Shown: positions 44,187-53,896, numbered from the stretch's first letter. The stretch: DNA of 64,000 bases from Streptomyces agglomeratus (GCF_001746415.1 NZ_MEHJ01000001.1:4773501-4837500); one strand, 5' to 3'. The notes: a model not told the origin generated them from the letters alone. Translations and numbers: made by a program.

Positions 44187-45139
44187 GCCCGCACCTCCCC
44201 GGCCAGCTCCAGCGCCTCCCGGGCCATCGCCGCCGCAGCCTCCACGTCGGTCATCATCAGCGGAACGGCCCGGCACCGGATCCCCGCACTCTCCACCTCG
44301 TCCACGACCCCCGCGTCCACCGTGTCGACGAGCCACCCGTCGAGCAGCCCGGACCCGTAATGCCGGGCGACGGCCGCAGCGGTCGACTCGACGCCCACCG
44401 CGGCGAGCATCTTGTCGGCCATGCCACGAACCGGCGCGTCCCCGACGATCGGCGAGAGCCCCACGACCGGCACCCCCGCGTCGGCGATCGCCTCACGGAT
44501 GCCGGGCACGGCGAGAATGGTGCCCACGCTCACCACGGGATTGGACGGCGGGAAGAGAATCACGTCGGCCGCGCCGATGGCCTCCAGCACCCCCGGAGCC
44601 GGCTTCGCCTGCTCCGCCCCCACCGGCACGACCGCCTGCGCGTCCACGGACGCGCGAAGCCGTACCCAGTACTCCTGGAAGTGGATCGCCTTGCGCTCGC
44701 CGTCCAGATCGACGGCGACATGCGTCTCGATCCGGTCGTCGGACATGGGCAGCAGCCGCACCCCGGGCTGCCACCGCTCGCACAACGCCTCGGTGACCGC
44801 GCTCAGCGGATAACCCGCGCCGAGCATCTGCGTACGGACGATGTGCGTCGCGAAGTCGCGGTCGCCGAGCCCGAACCATTCGGGCCCCACGCCGTACGCC
44901 GCGAGCTCGCCCTTCACCTGGAAGGTCTCGTCCGCACGCCCCCAGCCCTGCTCCTCGTTGATGCCACCGCCGAGGGTGTACATCACGGTGTCGAGATCGG
45001 GGCAGACCTTGAGCCCGAACAGATGAATGTCGTCACCGGTGTTGCCGATGACGGTGATGTCCGCGTCAGGCGCGGCCGACTTGAGGCCGCGGAGGAAGCG
45101 TGCGCCACCAATACCGCCTGCCAGAACCACAATGCGCAT
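44183..45139 (-). CDS. fbiA: F420 precursor transferase (CofD/FbiA)
   Basis: A 318-residue enzyme that joins the deazaflavin FO to the activated three-carbon guanosine compound. In actinobacteria this is made from phosphoenolpyruvate, giving dehydro-F420-0. Motifs are [40 protein letters not shown] and [15 protein letters not shown], all typical of CofD. It is the first gene of the fbiA-fbiB pair, coupled by a four-base overlap. The ATG start gives the standard N-terminus. In mycobacteria the same pair lies beside whiB2, matching the order here. Confidence 0.94.
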   Translation of the reverse strand: MRIVVLAGGIGGARFLRGLKSAAPDADITVIGNTGDDIHLFGLKVCPDLDTVMYTLGGGINEEQGWGRADETFQVKGELAAYGVGPEWFGLGDRDFATHIVRTQMLGAGYPLSAVTEALCERWQPGVRLLPMSDDRIETHVAVDLDGERKAIHFQEYWVRLRASVDAQAVVPVGAEQAKPAPGVLEAIGAADVILFPPSNPVVSVGTILAVPGIREAIADAGVPVVGLSPIVGDAPVRGMADKMLAAVGVESTAAAVARHYGSGLLDGWLVDTVDAGVVDEVESAGIRCRAVPLMMTDVEAAAAMAREALELAGEVRA

Positions 45140-45152
45140 GCACAGCAGTCTG

Positions 45153-45668
45153 TCAGGCCGGTACGACGTCCGGGGACTCGGCGGCCGGCGACGAGCACCG
45201 CGCCGCGTGCATGGGCATCTCGGTGAGGCCGGGGAAGTAGACGTGCAGGCTGACCGCCGGCTCCAGCGAGGCGTTGACGACCTCGTGGACGTATCCGGGC
45301 GCGAACACCCGCTGCGCGCCCGCTTCCAGCGTGCGCTGCGCCCCCGTGCCTCCCGTGCGCTCGCTCAACTCACCGTCGAGGACGGTCAGGACGCCGGAGG
45401 ACCGCCCGTGATCATGCATACCGCTGCCTTGTCCGGGCACCCAGCTCAGCAGCCAGACCTCGTACCCGGGTCCGGTACGCAGCCGGTGGTACCAGCGGCT
45501 GGTGGCGTCGTACGAGATGAGGTGTTCCCACTGCGCACGGTCGGCAGCGATGGAACGGGCGAGACCGGCGAACTCGGCGACGGTGGCCGGGTGCTCGCGG
45601 GCGGGCTGGAGGAGGTGCTGGACGGCGAGGATGTCGCCGGCGATCTGAAGGTCACTGTCGCTGTTCAT
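45153..45668 (-). CDS. Cysteine dioxygenase-family cupin
   Basis: A 171-residue cupin of the cysteine dioxygenase type. The iron ligands are the two His of SGMHDHGRSSGVLTVLDGEL and the His of GYVHEVVN. It should oxidise cysteine to cysteinesulfinate, though bacterial members may use related thiols such as mercaptopropionate. Start 45668 has GAGGA about 12 nt upstream; another ATG at 45689 lacks a site. It ends 13 bp before fbiA and could be co-transcribed with it. Confidence 0.85.
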   Translation of the reverse strand: MNSDSDLQIAGDILAVQHLLQPAREHPATVAEFAGLARSIAADRAQWEHLISYDATSRWYHRLRTGPGYEVWLLSWVPGQGSGMHDHGRSSGVLTVLDGELSERTGGTGAQRTLEAGAQRVFAPGYVHEVVNASLEPAVSLHVYFPGLTEMPMHAARCSSPAAESPDVVPA

Positions 45669-45689
45669 GGTGCGGGGGTTCCTCGGCAT

Positions 45690-46340
45690 GAGTGCTGGGG
45701 TGTCGCAAGGAGAGGTGTCGCGGGACGTGGGGCACGTCGCGGGGCGAGTCGCAAAACAGGTGTAGCGGTTAGCTACGGAGAGTCAGCCGGAGCGCGCGGG
45801 CTTCAACAGCTGGAACAACAACAGCAACAGCCAAAACCGACCTGGACAGCGCGACGGAGCCCACGAGCGTGGGTCCGGGGGAGCACTGCGGTCACTGGCA
45901 TGTGTTCAAGGAGACCTGCTTGCTCACTCCCTGTCAACCTGATGACCGTTTTGGGGGTAATGTTTCACCTCATCCGGTTAATGGGTGCGGAGAAAGGTTT
46001 GTGCAGCCCGCAGCGCGGAGATGTGGCGCATCAACCGTGCGAGCAAACATCGTTCCGGCGTGTGATCCGGATCGCTTCCACGGGCCGGCTGCAACAAGAT
46101 CAAACCCCGCCGCATCTCAGCCTGATGAGGGGGCGCGGATGAGCCGGTGGCATGTGTCACAGTTTTTGGCGATTTGAACACTTTCCGCATAGCTTTGGTT
46201 CCGCAGAGTGAATAACCGGCTCAATAGCAGATCTCGGCTTGACTGCCTCGGATCCGCACACTTGTAATTTCACTCGTGTCGTTCGGCCGAAAACGGCAAC
46301 GACTACAACACGGGGAAGCAAAGACAGACGAGGGGCGCAC
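45690..46340 (+). promoter_or_regulatory. whiB upstream region with two candidate promoters
   Basis: This 650-bp non-coding stretch is AT-richer than its surroundings. Candidate promoter A: TTGACT (46239-46244), 18 nt, TGTAAT (46263-46268), a good vegetative match with a leader of about 65 nt. Candidate B upstream: TTGGCG (46166-46171), 18 nt, TAGCTT (46190-46195). Two promoters are known for whiB of S. coelicolor, which agrees. GTGTC (the complement of the WhiA motif GACAC) occurs near 46154 and 46276. No small gene is supported. Confidence 0.55.
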
Positions 46341-46604
46341 ATGACCGAGCTGTTCCAGCAACTGCTGGTCGAGGACGCGGACGAGGAAATCGGCTGGCAG
46401 GAGCGCGCCCTGTGCGCACAGACCGACCCCGAGTCCTTCTTTCCCGAGAAGGGCGGTTCCACCCGCGAGGCCAAGAAGGTCTGTCTCGCCTGTGAAGTCC
46501 GTTCGGAATGCCTTGAGTACGCACTTTCGAACGACGAGCGTTTCGGAATCTGGGGCGGCCTGTCCGAGCGCGAACGCCGACGACTGAAAAAGGCCGCGGT
46601 CTGA
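46341..46604 (+). CDS. whiB: WhiB sporulation regulator, Fe-S protein
   Basis: An 87-residue Wbl protein. Four cysteines (ALCAQTD, then KKVCLACEVRSEC) bind the 4Fe-4S cluster, followed by the GIWGG turn and a basic RERRRLKK DNA-binding tail. With WhiA it directs growth arrest and septation of aerial hyphae. The sequence from MTELFQQLLVEDADEE onward is the WhiB paralogue rather than other Wbl proteins. It sits beside fbiA and the manB region as in mycobacteria (whiB2). ATG 46341 has GAGGGG upstream. Confidence 0.95.
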   Translation: MTELFQQLLVEDADEEIGWQERALCAQTDPESFFPEKGGSTREAKKVCLACEVRSECLEYALSNDERFGIWGGLSERERRRLKKAAV

Positions 46605-46621
46605 CTCTCGACTGTCGACCG

Positions 46622-46697
46622 CCACCCGCACGACCGCTCACCACCCGCACGACCGCTCACCACCCGCAGGACCGCTCACCACCCGCAGGACCGCCCA
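46622..46697. repeat. Four 19-bp tandem repeats downstream of whiB
   Basis: The unit CCACCCGCACGACCGCTCA starts at 46622, 46641, 46660 and 46679; copies 3 and 4 have one base change (CGCAGGACC) and the last is slightly altered at its end. No spacers, so not CRISPR. Confidence 0.9.
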
Positions 46698-46825
46698 CCC
46701 ACCCGCGGGATCTCGCCGCCGGATCTCCCGGGTGCCCAGCCGGCGCCCGACCGGCGCCCGCCACCCGGCACCGCGCCGACCGGACCACCCGGCCGCAGCG
46801 CCGCCCGCCCACCCGGCCCGCATCG

Positions 46826-46901
46826 AACCGGTCGCACCCGGCCTCGCGCCAAACCGGTCACACCCGGACACGCGCCAAAACCGTCACACAGAGTCGCGCC
46901 G
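46826..46901. repeat. Three imperfect 26-bp repeats
   Basis: Units beginning AACCGGTCGCACCCGG (46826), AACCGGTCACACCCGG (46852) and AAACCGTCACACAG (46878), each ending CGCGCC. With the 19-bp array they occupy much of the 514-bp gap 46605-47118 between whiB and the large glycosyltransferase, in which no gene is seen. Confidence 0.75.
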
Positions 46902-47118
46902 ACGCCTTATCGATCAAATGGCACAAGCGTGCACGTATCAACCGGTCCGTCGCCCGGCCCCAGGCCGCAGGCGGCGGACCGTTGTGTTGCCCAGCCGTTA
47001 GTGTGGGGCGCTGTCCGAGACGCATCAACGCCCCCAAGGGTCGCGCGCGTCGACGCAGTCAAGACAGCAGCCTTCCGGGGGGCGACCCCCGGACCCCGGC
47101 CGGAGGGCCCGTACCCCG

Positions 47119-50100
47119 ATGTCCGTGCACAGCCAAACGTCGGCGCCGTACGCGGCGGCCGCTCCCGAGTTCCCCCGGCATGTCGTCACCGCCGTGCTCG
47201 TCTCCCACGACGGAGCGCGCTGGCTGCCCGACGCCCTCGCCGGGCTCCTGGGCCAGGAACGCCCCGTACAGAACGTCGTCGCCGCCGACACCGGCAGCGC
47301 GGACGAATCCGCCGAACTCGTCACCGAGGCCATCGGAGCCGACCGCGTGCTGCACCTGGCACGCCGCTCCGGCTTCGGCACGGCCGTCGACGAGGCGGTC
47401 CGTACCGCCCAGGTCCTCACACCCGAGGAACTCCCCTACCTCAAGCGCCCCAGCGGCTGGGACCCGGTGAGCAGGTCGTGGCGCGACGACGCGTACGACA
47501 TGCCCGAACTCCCGCACGGCGAACCCGTGCAGTGGCTCTGGCTGCTGCACGACGACTGCGCGCCCGAACCGGACGCCCTCGCCGAACTGCTGCGCGTGGC
47601 CGACTCCGACGAGCACGCCGCCATCGTCGGACCCAAGCTCCGCGGCTGGTACGACAGGAAGCAGCTCCTCGAAGTCGGCGTCTCCATCGCCAACAGCGGC
47701 CGCCGCTGGACCGGCCTCGACCGCCGCGAGCAGGACCAGGGCCAGCACGACCAGGTCCGCTCCGTACTCTCCGTGTCGACGGCCGGCATGCTCATCCGCC
47801 GCGACGTGTGGGTGGAACTCGGCGGCTTCGACCGCCGCCTGCCCCTCATGCGCGACGACGTCGACCTCTGCTGGCGCGCCCACGCCGCCGGCCACCGCGT
47901 CCTCGTCGCCCCCGACGCCGTACTGCGGCACGCCGAGGCGTCCGCCCGCGAGCGCAGGCCCATCGACTGCGCCGGGCGCTCCGTCGCCAACCCGCACCGC
48001 GTCGACAAGGCGGGCGCCGTCTACGCGATGCTCGTCAACGCGCGCGCCGCCGCCCTCCCGTACGTCATGCTGCGCCTGGTCCTCGGCACCCTGCTGCGCA
48101 CGCTCGCCTACCTCCTCGGCAAGGTCCCCGGACAGGCGGTCGACGAAGTCACCGGCCTCATGGGCACCCTGCTGCGCCCCGGCAAGATCCTCGCGGCCCG
48201 CAAGCGGCGCGGAAAGGGCAAGGTCGAGGCGGGCGAACTGCGGCCGCTCTTCCCGCCGACCGGCGCGACGATCAGAGCGACCGTCGAACAGGTCGCGGGC
48301 AGCTTCGGCTCCCGCTCCGAGCCCGAATCGGCTTCGGGCTCGCGGCACGGCGTCGTCGAGTCCGGCCCCGGCGGCGACGACGCCGACTACATGGAGATCG
48401 AGCAGTTCGCGCGGCTGAAGCGGATCGCCCGCAAGCCCGGCCCGGTGCTCTTCCTGCTGCTCCTCTTCGTCTCCCTCATCGCCTGCCGCGGCCTCCTCGG
48501 CGGCGGTTCGCTGGCCGGCGGCGCACTGCTGCCCGCGCCCGCCGACGTGTCAGACCTCTGGTCGCGGTACGCCGACGTCTGGCACCCCATCGGCACCGGC
48601 GGCACCCAGACGGCGCCGCCCTACCTCGGCGTCCTCGCCGCCCTGTCGGCCGTCTTCCTCGGCTCGACCGGACTCGCGCTCACCGTGCTGCTGGTCTGCT
48701 CGGTGCCGCTGGCCGGCCTCGCCGCTTACTTCGTCTCGCGTCCGCTCGTCGAGTCCCGGCTGCTTCGCGCCTGGGCGGCCGTCGCGTACGCCTTCCTGCC
48801 CGCCGCCACCGGCGCCCTCGCCACCGGCCGTCTCGGTACGGCCGTCCTGGCGATCCTGCTGCCGCTCATCGCGCGCTGCGCCGTCGCCGCGAGCGGTCTG
48901 CGCGCCGGGGGCTCGCGTTCCAGCTGGCGCGCCGTCTGGGCGTACGCGCTCCTGCTGACCTTCGCCATGGCGTTCACGCCGGTCGTGTGGCCGATGGCGC
49001 TGGTGCTCGGCATCGGCGTACTGGTGCTGCGGCGCGGCGACATCACGGCGTACGGACTGCGCTTCGTCGCGGCGCTCGGCACCCCCGTGCTGATGCTCGC
49101 CCCCTGGTCGCTCTCCCTGCTCACCAGCCCTTCGGCCTTCTTCCGCGAGGCCGGCCTCGACTTCAGTACGGGTCCGGCCGGCGCACTCGACCTGCTCGGC
49201 ACGAGCCCGGGCGGCCCCAAGGCGGCGGGCGGACTGCTGCTCATCGGCATCGTCCTGACGGCGCTGGCCGCCCTGCTCCGCGGCGAGCGGACGTTCGCCA
49301 TCCGCAGCGCGTGGGTGGTGGCGATCGTCTCGCTCCTCTTCGCCGTGTTCACCAACAGCACCGAAGGCGGCTGGGCCGGTCCCGCGACCCTCGTCTACGG
49401 TCTGGCGCTCATCGGCGCCACCGTCCTCGGCGCGGACGGCGCGCGCGAACGCGTCGCCACCCAGAGCTTCGGCTGGCGCCAGCCCGTCGCCGTACTCATC
49501 GCCTTCGCCGCCGCCGCCGGACCGCTGCTCGCGGCCGCCGGATGGATGATCGGCGGCGCGGCCGGACCGCTGGAGCGGCGCGATCCGGTGCAGGTCCCGG
49601 CGTTCGTCGCCGAGGAGAGCGGCACCCGCGACCAGGCGCGCACGCTGGTCCTCGGCGGCACGTCGGCCACGAAGGTCTCGTACACCCTCGTACGCGGCTC
49701 CGGCGCCCGCCTGGGCGACGGGGAGCTCACCGAGGCGGGCGGTGGCAGCCCGCGGCTCGACAAGATCGTCTCCAATCTCGTGGCGGGCTCCGGCGCCGAC
49801 CAGGCCGACCAGCTCGGCGGGTACGCCGTCCGTTACGTCCTCGTGCGCGACGGCGCTCCGCGCGCCATGAGCCGCGTCCTCGACTCGACGCCCGGCCTGA
49901 GCCGGCTGAGCCAGCTCGACGGCAGCGCGCTGTGGCGCGTCGACCGCCAGGTCGCGCGGGCCACGATCGTCTCGGCCAAGGAGGGCGGCGAGCCGCTGTC
50001 CGTCGCGTCGAGCCCGGTCGAGGCGCACACGAAGATCCCCGCCGGCGAGGCGGGCCGCGTCCTGCGCATCGCGGACTCGGCGGCCGAGGGCTGGCAGGCC

Positions 50101-50946
50101 ACGCTCGACGGGACCGTACTGGAGAAGAAGACGGTCGACGGCTGGGCGCAGGGCTTCGAGCTGCCCGCCCAGGGCGGCCGGCTCGACCTCACGTACGAGG
50201 CCCCCGTCACCCACACCGTGTGGATCTGGACCCAGGTCGGCCTCGCCCTGCTCCTCGTGGTGCTCGCCCTTCCGGGCCGCCGCCGGGAGGTCGACGACGA
50301 CCTGCCCGAGGAGGAGTACGAGGTGCCCGCGCAGCCGGTGGCGGGCGAGGGCCGCAGGGCGCGCAGGCTGCGCGCGGCGGCGCAGGCCGAGGCACCGCAC
50401 GCCCCCGGCACGGACGTGGACGAGGAGGAGGGGGAGCAGACCCCCGCCCCGCCGGCCGCCGACCCGTACGCCGAGGCGCTCCGGACCCCCCAGGAGCCGG
50501 ACGGGACCGCCGTGTACGCGGCGGTGCCGCCGCAGCAGCAGTACGGCGAGTGGGACGCGCAGTCCTACGCGGGCGCCGAGTACGGCCGGCCGGAGCAGCA
50601 GCAAGGTTACGGCGGCGAGCAGTACCAGGGCGACCCGTACCAGGTGCCGGGCCAGTACGGCGACGGAGGACAGTACGGGGCCGACCCCTACCAGGAGTCC
50701 GGGTACGACCAGGGCCAGGTCCAGGGCCAGTACGACCAGGGCCAGTACCAGCAGGAAGCGCCGTACCAGGAAGCCCCGTACCAGGAAGGTCAGTACCCGG
50801 ACGGCCAGTACCCGGCGCCCGACGCCTATCAGGAGGGCCAGTACGACCCGTACGGCTACGGGCAGCAGCAGCCGCCCCGGCCGCCGCAGCCCTACGCCGA
50901 CGGCAATGAGCCCGAGCAGCGTCCCGACGGGAGCGACAACCGATGA
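47119..50946 (+). CDS. Giant GT2 glycosyltransferase fused to a polytopic membrane domain
   Basis: A 1275-residue protein in three parts. First, a GT2 domain (about 22-300: VTAVLVSHDGARWLPDALAGLLGQ, WLLHDDCAPEPDALAELL, DDVDLCWRAHAAGHRV). Second, about a dozen transmembrane helices (430-830) with a large extracellular domain after them (about 840-1030) and a last helix near 1035. Third, a cytoplasmic tail of about 200 residues, acidic then extremely rich in Gln, Tyr, Gly and Pro (PYQEAPYQEGQYPDGQ-type repeats). It should add sugars to a lipid-linked or wall glycan at the membrane. Coupled by ATGA to the next gene. The same gene pair follows whiB in related genomes, as I recall. Confidence 0.85.
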   Translation: MSVHSQTSAPYAAAAPEFPRHVVTAVLVSHDGARWLPDALAGLLGQERPVQNVVAADTGSADESAELVTEAIGADRVLHLARRSGFGTAVDEAVRTAQVLTPEELPYLKRPSGWDPVSRSWRDDAYDMPELPHGEPVQWLWLLHDDCAPEPDALAELLRVADSDEHAAIVGPKLRGWYDRKQLLEVGVSIANSGRRWTGLDRREQDQGQHDQVRSVLSVSTAGMLIRRDVWVELGGFDRRLPLMRDDVDLCWRAHAAGHRVLVAPDAVLRHAEASARERRPIDCAGRSVANPHRVDKAGAVYAMLVNARAAALPYVMLRLVLGTLLRTLAYLLGKVPGQAVDEVTGLMGTLLRPGKILAARKRRGKGKVEAGELRPLFPPTGATIRATVEQVAGSFGSRSEPESASGSRHGVVESGPGGDDADYMEIEQFARLKRIARKPGPVLFLLLLFVSLIACRGLLGGGSLAGGALLPAPADVSDLWSRYADVWHPIGTGGTQTAPPYLGVLAALSAVFLGSTGLALTVLLVCSVPLAGLAAYFVSRPLVESRLLRAWAAVAYAFLPAATGALATGRLGTAVLAILLPLIARCAVAASGLRAGGSRSSWRAVWAYALLLTFAMAFTPVVWPMALVLGIGVLVLRRGDITAYGLRFVAALGTPVLMLAPWSLSLLTSPSAFFREAGLDFSTGPAGALDLLGTSPGGPKAAGGLLLIGIVLTALAALLRGERTFAIRSAWVVAIVSLLFAVFTNSTEGGWAGPATLVYGLALIGATVLGADGARERVATQSFGWRQPVAVLIAFAAAAGPLLAAAGWMIGGAAGPLERRDPVQVPAFVAEESGTRDQARTLVLGGTSATKVSYTLVRGSGARLGDGELTEAGGGSPRLDKIVSNLVAGSGADQADQLGGYAVRYVLVRDGAPRAMSRVLDSTPGLSRLSQLDGSALWRVDRQVARATIVSAKEGGEPLSVASSPVEAHTKIPAGEAGRVLRIADSAAEGWQATLDGTVLEKKTVDGWAQGFELPAQGGRLDLTYEAPVTHTVWIWTQVGLALLLVVLALPGRRREVDDDLPEEEYEVPAQPVAGEGRRARRLRAAAQAEAPHAPGTDVDEEEGEQTPAPPAADPYAEALRTPQEPDGTAVYAAVPPQQQYGEWDAQSYAGAEYGRPEQQQGYGGEQYQGDPYQVPGQYGDGGQYGADPYQESGYDQGQVQGQYDQGQYQQEAPYQEAPYQEGQYPDGQYPAPDAYQEGQYDPYGYGQQQPPRPPQPYADGNEPEQRPDGSDNR

Positions 50947-52511
50947 ACCGCACCACCCTCTCCCTGATCGCCGCCGCCACCGCCCTCGCGGCGGTCACCG
51001 GGTTCGCAGTGGTCTCCGCCCCCGGCGGTGGCACGACCGAGGCGACCGCCGGCGCGAGGACCCCGGCACGGATGCCGGTGGAGCGCTCCAGCCTGCTGTG
51101 CCCGGCGCCCAGCGCGTCCGATCTCGCGGAGACGGCGTACACGTCGTTCACTCCGGCGGGGAAGGGTGACGCGGACGCGAGCGCCGGGGCGGGCTCCGCC
51201 GATCTCGTCGCCACGGACGCGACCCTCGCGGCCCCGGACGACGGCAAGGACAAGGACAAGGGCGAGGGCGAGAAGGACGCCGAGGGTTCCAAGGGCCGGG
51301 ACAAGGCCCCCGGGAAGCCGGTCCTCTCCCTCAAGGAGCCCGGCAAGCCCGTCACCGCCGAGGCGAACACCGCCGAGGCCCCCGCCCTCGTCGGCTCGGC
51401 CGAAGGCCGTCTCGCCCCCGGCTGGACCGCCCAGCAGACCACCAAGGTCACGGCCGGCCAGGGCCGGGGCGTACTCGGAGTCAGCTGCACCGCGCCGGAC
51501 ACCAGCTTCTGGTTCGCCGGCGCGAGCACCGCGAAGGACCGGCAGGACTACGTACACCTCACGAACCCGGACGACACGGCGGCCGTCGCCGACATCGAGC
51601 TGTTCGGCGAGGACGGCGCGCTGGAGTCGGATGCGGGCGAGGGCATCACGGTCCCGGCCAGGTCCAGCGTGCCCGTACTGCTGTCGACGCTGGGCGCCGA
51701 CAGCGCCGAGGACCTGACCGTCCACGTCACCACCCGCACCGGCCGCGTAGGCGCCGTCGTCCAGGCCGTGGACGAGCAGGGCGGAAGCGACTGGCTGGCC
51801 GCGTCGGCCGAGGCGGCGGGCGCCGCGGTGCTGCCCGGTGTCCCGAAGGACGCGACGTCCGTACGTCTGGTGGTGTTCGCGCCCGGTGAGGACGACGCCG
51901 ACCTGAACGTGCGGCTGGCGGGCCCGACGGGCTCGATCACACCGGCCGGGCACGAGACCCTGCACGTCAAGGCGGGGATGACCACGGCCGTCGACCTGGA
52001 GGACGTCACCAAGGGCGAGCCGGGGTCGCTGCTGCTGAGCCCGGTCTCGAAGGGCCGGGCGACGCCGGTGGTCGCCGCGCTGCGGGTGGTGCGCGGCAAG
52101 GGCGCCGCCCAGGAGGTGGCGTACATCCCGGCGACCGGTCAGGTGGGCGGGCGGGCCACGGTGGCCGACAACCGCGCGAAGGGCTCGACGCTCTCGCTCA
52201 CCGCGCCGGGCGCGGCGGCCGAGGTCAGGGTGACGGCGTCGGCGGGCAGCGGTGGCGGTGAGCCGGTCGTCGAGACGTACAAGGTCAAGGCGGGAACGAC
52301 GCTCGCGGTGAAGCCGCCGGTGCCGTCCGGGCTCAAGGGCTCGTACGCGCTGACGGTCGAACCGCGGTCGGGCGGCCCGGTGCACGCGTCGCGGATGCTC
52401 GAACTGCCCGAGGACGGCGTCCCGATGTTCACGGTGCAGACGATGCCCGACGACCGCGGGACGGTCTCGGTGCCGGAGGCCGAACAGGATTTGTCGGTAC
52501 TGGACGACTGA
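50943..52511 (+). CDS. DUF5719-type secreted or lipid-bilayer-anchored protein
   Basis: A 522-residue exported protein. It opens with an uncleaved-looking hydrophobic segment (about 5-27), then a Lys/Asp/Glu-rich linker (about 95-125). A long beta-rich region follows with repeated patterns such as VHLTNPDDTAAVADIELFGEDG, VPVLLSTLGADSAEDLTVHV and LVVFAPGEDDADLNVRLAGP. That fits the DUF5719 family. Its start overlaps the stop of the glycosyltransferase gene, so the two are translated together and probably act on the same wall glycan. No catalytic residues can be pointed out. Confidence 0.75.
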   Translation: MNRTTLSLIAAATALAAVTGFAVVSAPGGGTTEATAGARTPARMPVERSSLLCPAPSASDLAETAYTSFTPAGKGDADASAGAGSADLVATDATLAAPDDGKDKDKGEGEKDAEGSKGRDKAPGKPVLSLKEPGKPVTAEANTAEAPALVGSAEGRLAPGWTAQQTTKVTAGQGRGVLGVSCTAPDTSFWFAGASTAKDRQDYVHLTNPDDTAAVADIELFGEDGALESDAGEGITVPARSSVPVLLSTLGADSAEDLTVHVTTRTGRVGAVVQAVDEQGGSDWLAASAEAAGAAVLPGVPKDATSVRLVVFAPGEDDADLNVRLAGPTGSITPAGHETLHVKAGMTTAVDLEDVTKGEPGSLLLSPVSKGRATPVVAALRVVRGKGAAQEVAYIPATGQVGGRATVADNRAKGSTLSLTAPGAAAEVRVTASAGSGGGEPVVETYKVKAGTTLAVKPPVPSGLKGSYALTVEPRSGGPVHASRMLELPEDGVPMFTVQTMPDDRGTVSVPEAEQDLSVLDD

Positions 52512-52666
52512 GCGGGGCGGGGGACCGGGCCGGGCGGGGGACCGGGCCGGCGGACGCGAACGGAAGCAGGAGCCGCAAGCCGGAGCCGCAGCCTGTTTCC
52601 TCCAGCCCGTTCCGCCAGTCCGTTCCGGCGCCCGTTCCGGCGGCCCGGTCCGTCGATCCCGGTCCG

Positions 52667-53137
52667 TCAGTCCCGCCCCTCCCCGTCTCCGTACCGCGGA
52701 TCGACCGACTCGGGGGACAGCCCGAGCAGTTCCGCGACCTGCTCCACGACGATCTCGTGCACGAACATGGCGCGCTCGTCCCGGCTCTTGGTCCTGATCT
52801 CGACGGGCCTCCGGTAGATGACGATGCGCGCCGGATGACTGCTCGTCGCGGCGATCATCCCGCCGAGAGGTACGGACCCGGTGGCCCAGCCGTCGGAATC
52901 GTCGCCGCCGCCCCCCGCGGGCGGCACGTCGAGTACCAGGAAGTCGACCTCGGCGAGCTGCGGCCACCGCCGTTCCAGGCGCTCCACGGAGTCCTGCACG
53001 AGGTCGCCGAAAGCGGCGGCCCTGCTGGTCGAGAGGGGAACCTGGGGCGGGGCCACCGGGCCGCGCATGCCGCGCCCGTGGCGGTCGCGCCGCCGGGGCC
53101 CCGGGCCGGTGGGGAGGGGGGGTACGGGACTGTCCAT
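52667..53137 (-). CDS. Zincin-like metallopeptidase-family protein
   Basis: A 156-residue protein of the small zincin-like family conserved beside whiB and manB in actinobacteria (Rv3259 position). The region FGDLVQDSVERLERRWPQLAEVDFLVLDVP and the tail RIVIYRRPVEIRTKSRDERAMFVHEIVVEQVAELLGL are typical. The tail keeps HE but not the second His of a full HExxH, so zinc catalysis is doubtful. Start 53137 is the Met after which the conserved part begins soon; TACCCT lies 9 nt upstream, so a leaderless mRNA is possible. The frame extends to 53200. Confidence 0.8.
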   Translation of the reverse strand: MDSPVPPLPTGPGPRRRDRHGRGMRGPVAPPQVPLSTSRAAAFGDLVQDSVERLERRWPQLAEVDFLVLDVPPAGGGGDDSDGWATGSVPLGGMIAATSSHPARIVIYRRPVEIRTKSRDERAMFVHEIVVEQVAELLGLSPESVDPRYGDGEGRD

Positions 53138-53458
53138 CACTGACGCAGGGTAGCCCTCATCGGGGTGGTGGGAACGCGCCGGAGGGGCCCCTGACGGCAT
53201 GTCGCATATTGAGCATTCCAGCCAAGGTTGGGCTCGTTTTCACGCCCGTACGCGACCGTCGATCACGCATCGCTTGACGGCATTTGCCCCAAGTGGCGAC
53301 TGGTCACGACCCCGTCACCGCCTGTGCGCACGGCTCTCGGCGCAGGTCAGGGCAGTTGCGCAAGGGGCCACTGGGGCGAAGCGAGAGTCGCGACACGGTG
53401 GAGTGACGTGGGGGAGAGTCGTCGCGGCCCGCTCAAGAGTGCGGTACCGTCCAACGTC
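53138..53458. promoter_or_regulatory. Divergent promoter region of zincin-like and DUF3499 genes
   Basis: A 321-bp gap. On the plus strand TACCGT (53445-53450) ends 8 nt before the DUF3499 GTG; on the minus strand TACCCT ends 9 nt before the zincin-like ATG. Both point to leaderless transcripts. No gene is seen. Confidence 0.4.
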
Positions 53459-53830
53459 GTGAGCCCTGTACGTCGCTGTTCGCGCACTGCGTGCGGCCGC
53501 CCTGCCGTCGCGACACTGACGTACGTCTACGCGGACTCGACCGCAGTCCTCGGCCCGCTCGCCACCTATGCCGAGCCCCACTGTTACGACCTGTGCGCCG
53601 AGCACTCGGATCGGCTGACCGCGCCGCGCGGCTGGGAGGTCCTGCGGCTCGTCGACGGCTCCGCGCCTTCCCACCCGAGCGGTGACGACCTCGAAGCGCT
53701 CGCCAACGCCGTGCGCGAGGCCGCCAGGCCGCACGAGCGCGCGGCGGAAGCGGTCCACGCCCGCACCGCTGATCCCATGGAGGTCGCGCGCCGCGGCCAT
53801 CTGCGCGTCCTGCGCTCTCCGGACTCCTGA
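53459..53830 (+). CDS. DUF3499 family protein
   Basis: A 123-residue cytosolic protein of the actinobacterial DUF3499 family. It opens RRCSRTACGRPAVATLTYVYADSTAVLGPLA, then HCYDLCAEHSDRLTAPRGWEVLRL. The paired Cys (CSRTAC and CYDLCAEH) suggest a small zinc ribbon. It stands directly upstream of manB in many actinobacteria, including mycobacteria, implying a conserved link to mannose metabolism or to whiB, but its role is unknown. GTG 53459 is chosen from the conserved start; the frame runs on upstream without coding signs. Confidence 0.85.
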   Translation: MSPVRRCSRTACGRPAVATLTYVYADSTAVLGPLATYAEPHCYDLCAEHSDRLTAPRGWEVLRLVDGSAPSHPSGDDLEALANAVREAARPHERAAEAVHARTADPMEVARRGHLRVLRSPDS

Positions 53831-53896
53831 AGCCGGGGCACTAGCCCGTACGGGTAGCCTCAGGGCGACATAAATGGACTTCAGGGAGGGCTGGCC

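Noticed and set aside
46622..46901. CRISPR-like arrays
   Set aside because: Repeats are directly adjacent without unique spacers and no cas genes are present.
46929..50909. A very long open frame on the plus strand offset from the giant glycosyltransferase
   Set aside because: Its translation is Arg/Pro/Gly-rich with no domain, typical of out-of-frame reading of high-GC coding DNA; the frame starting at 47119 has clear GT2 and membrane motifs.
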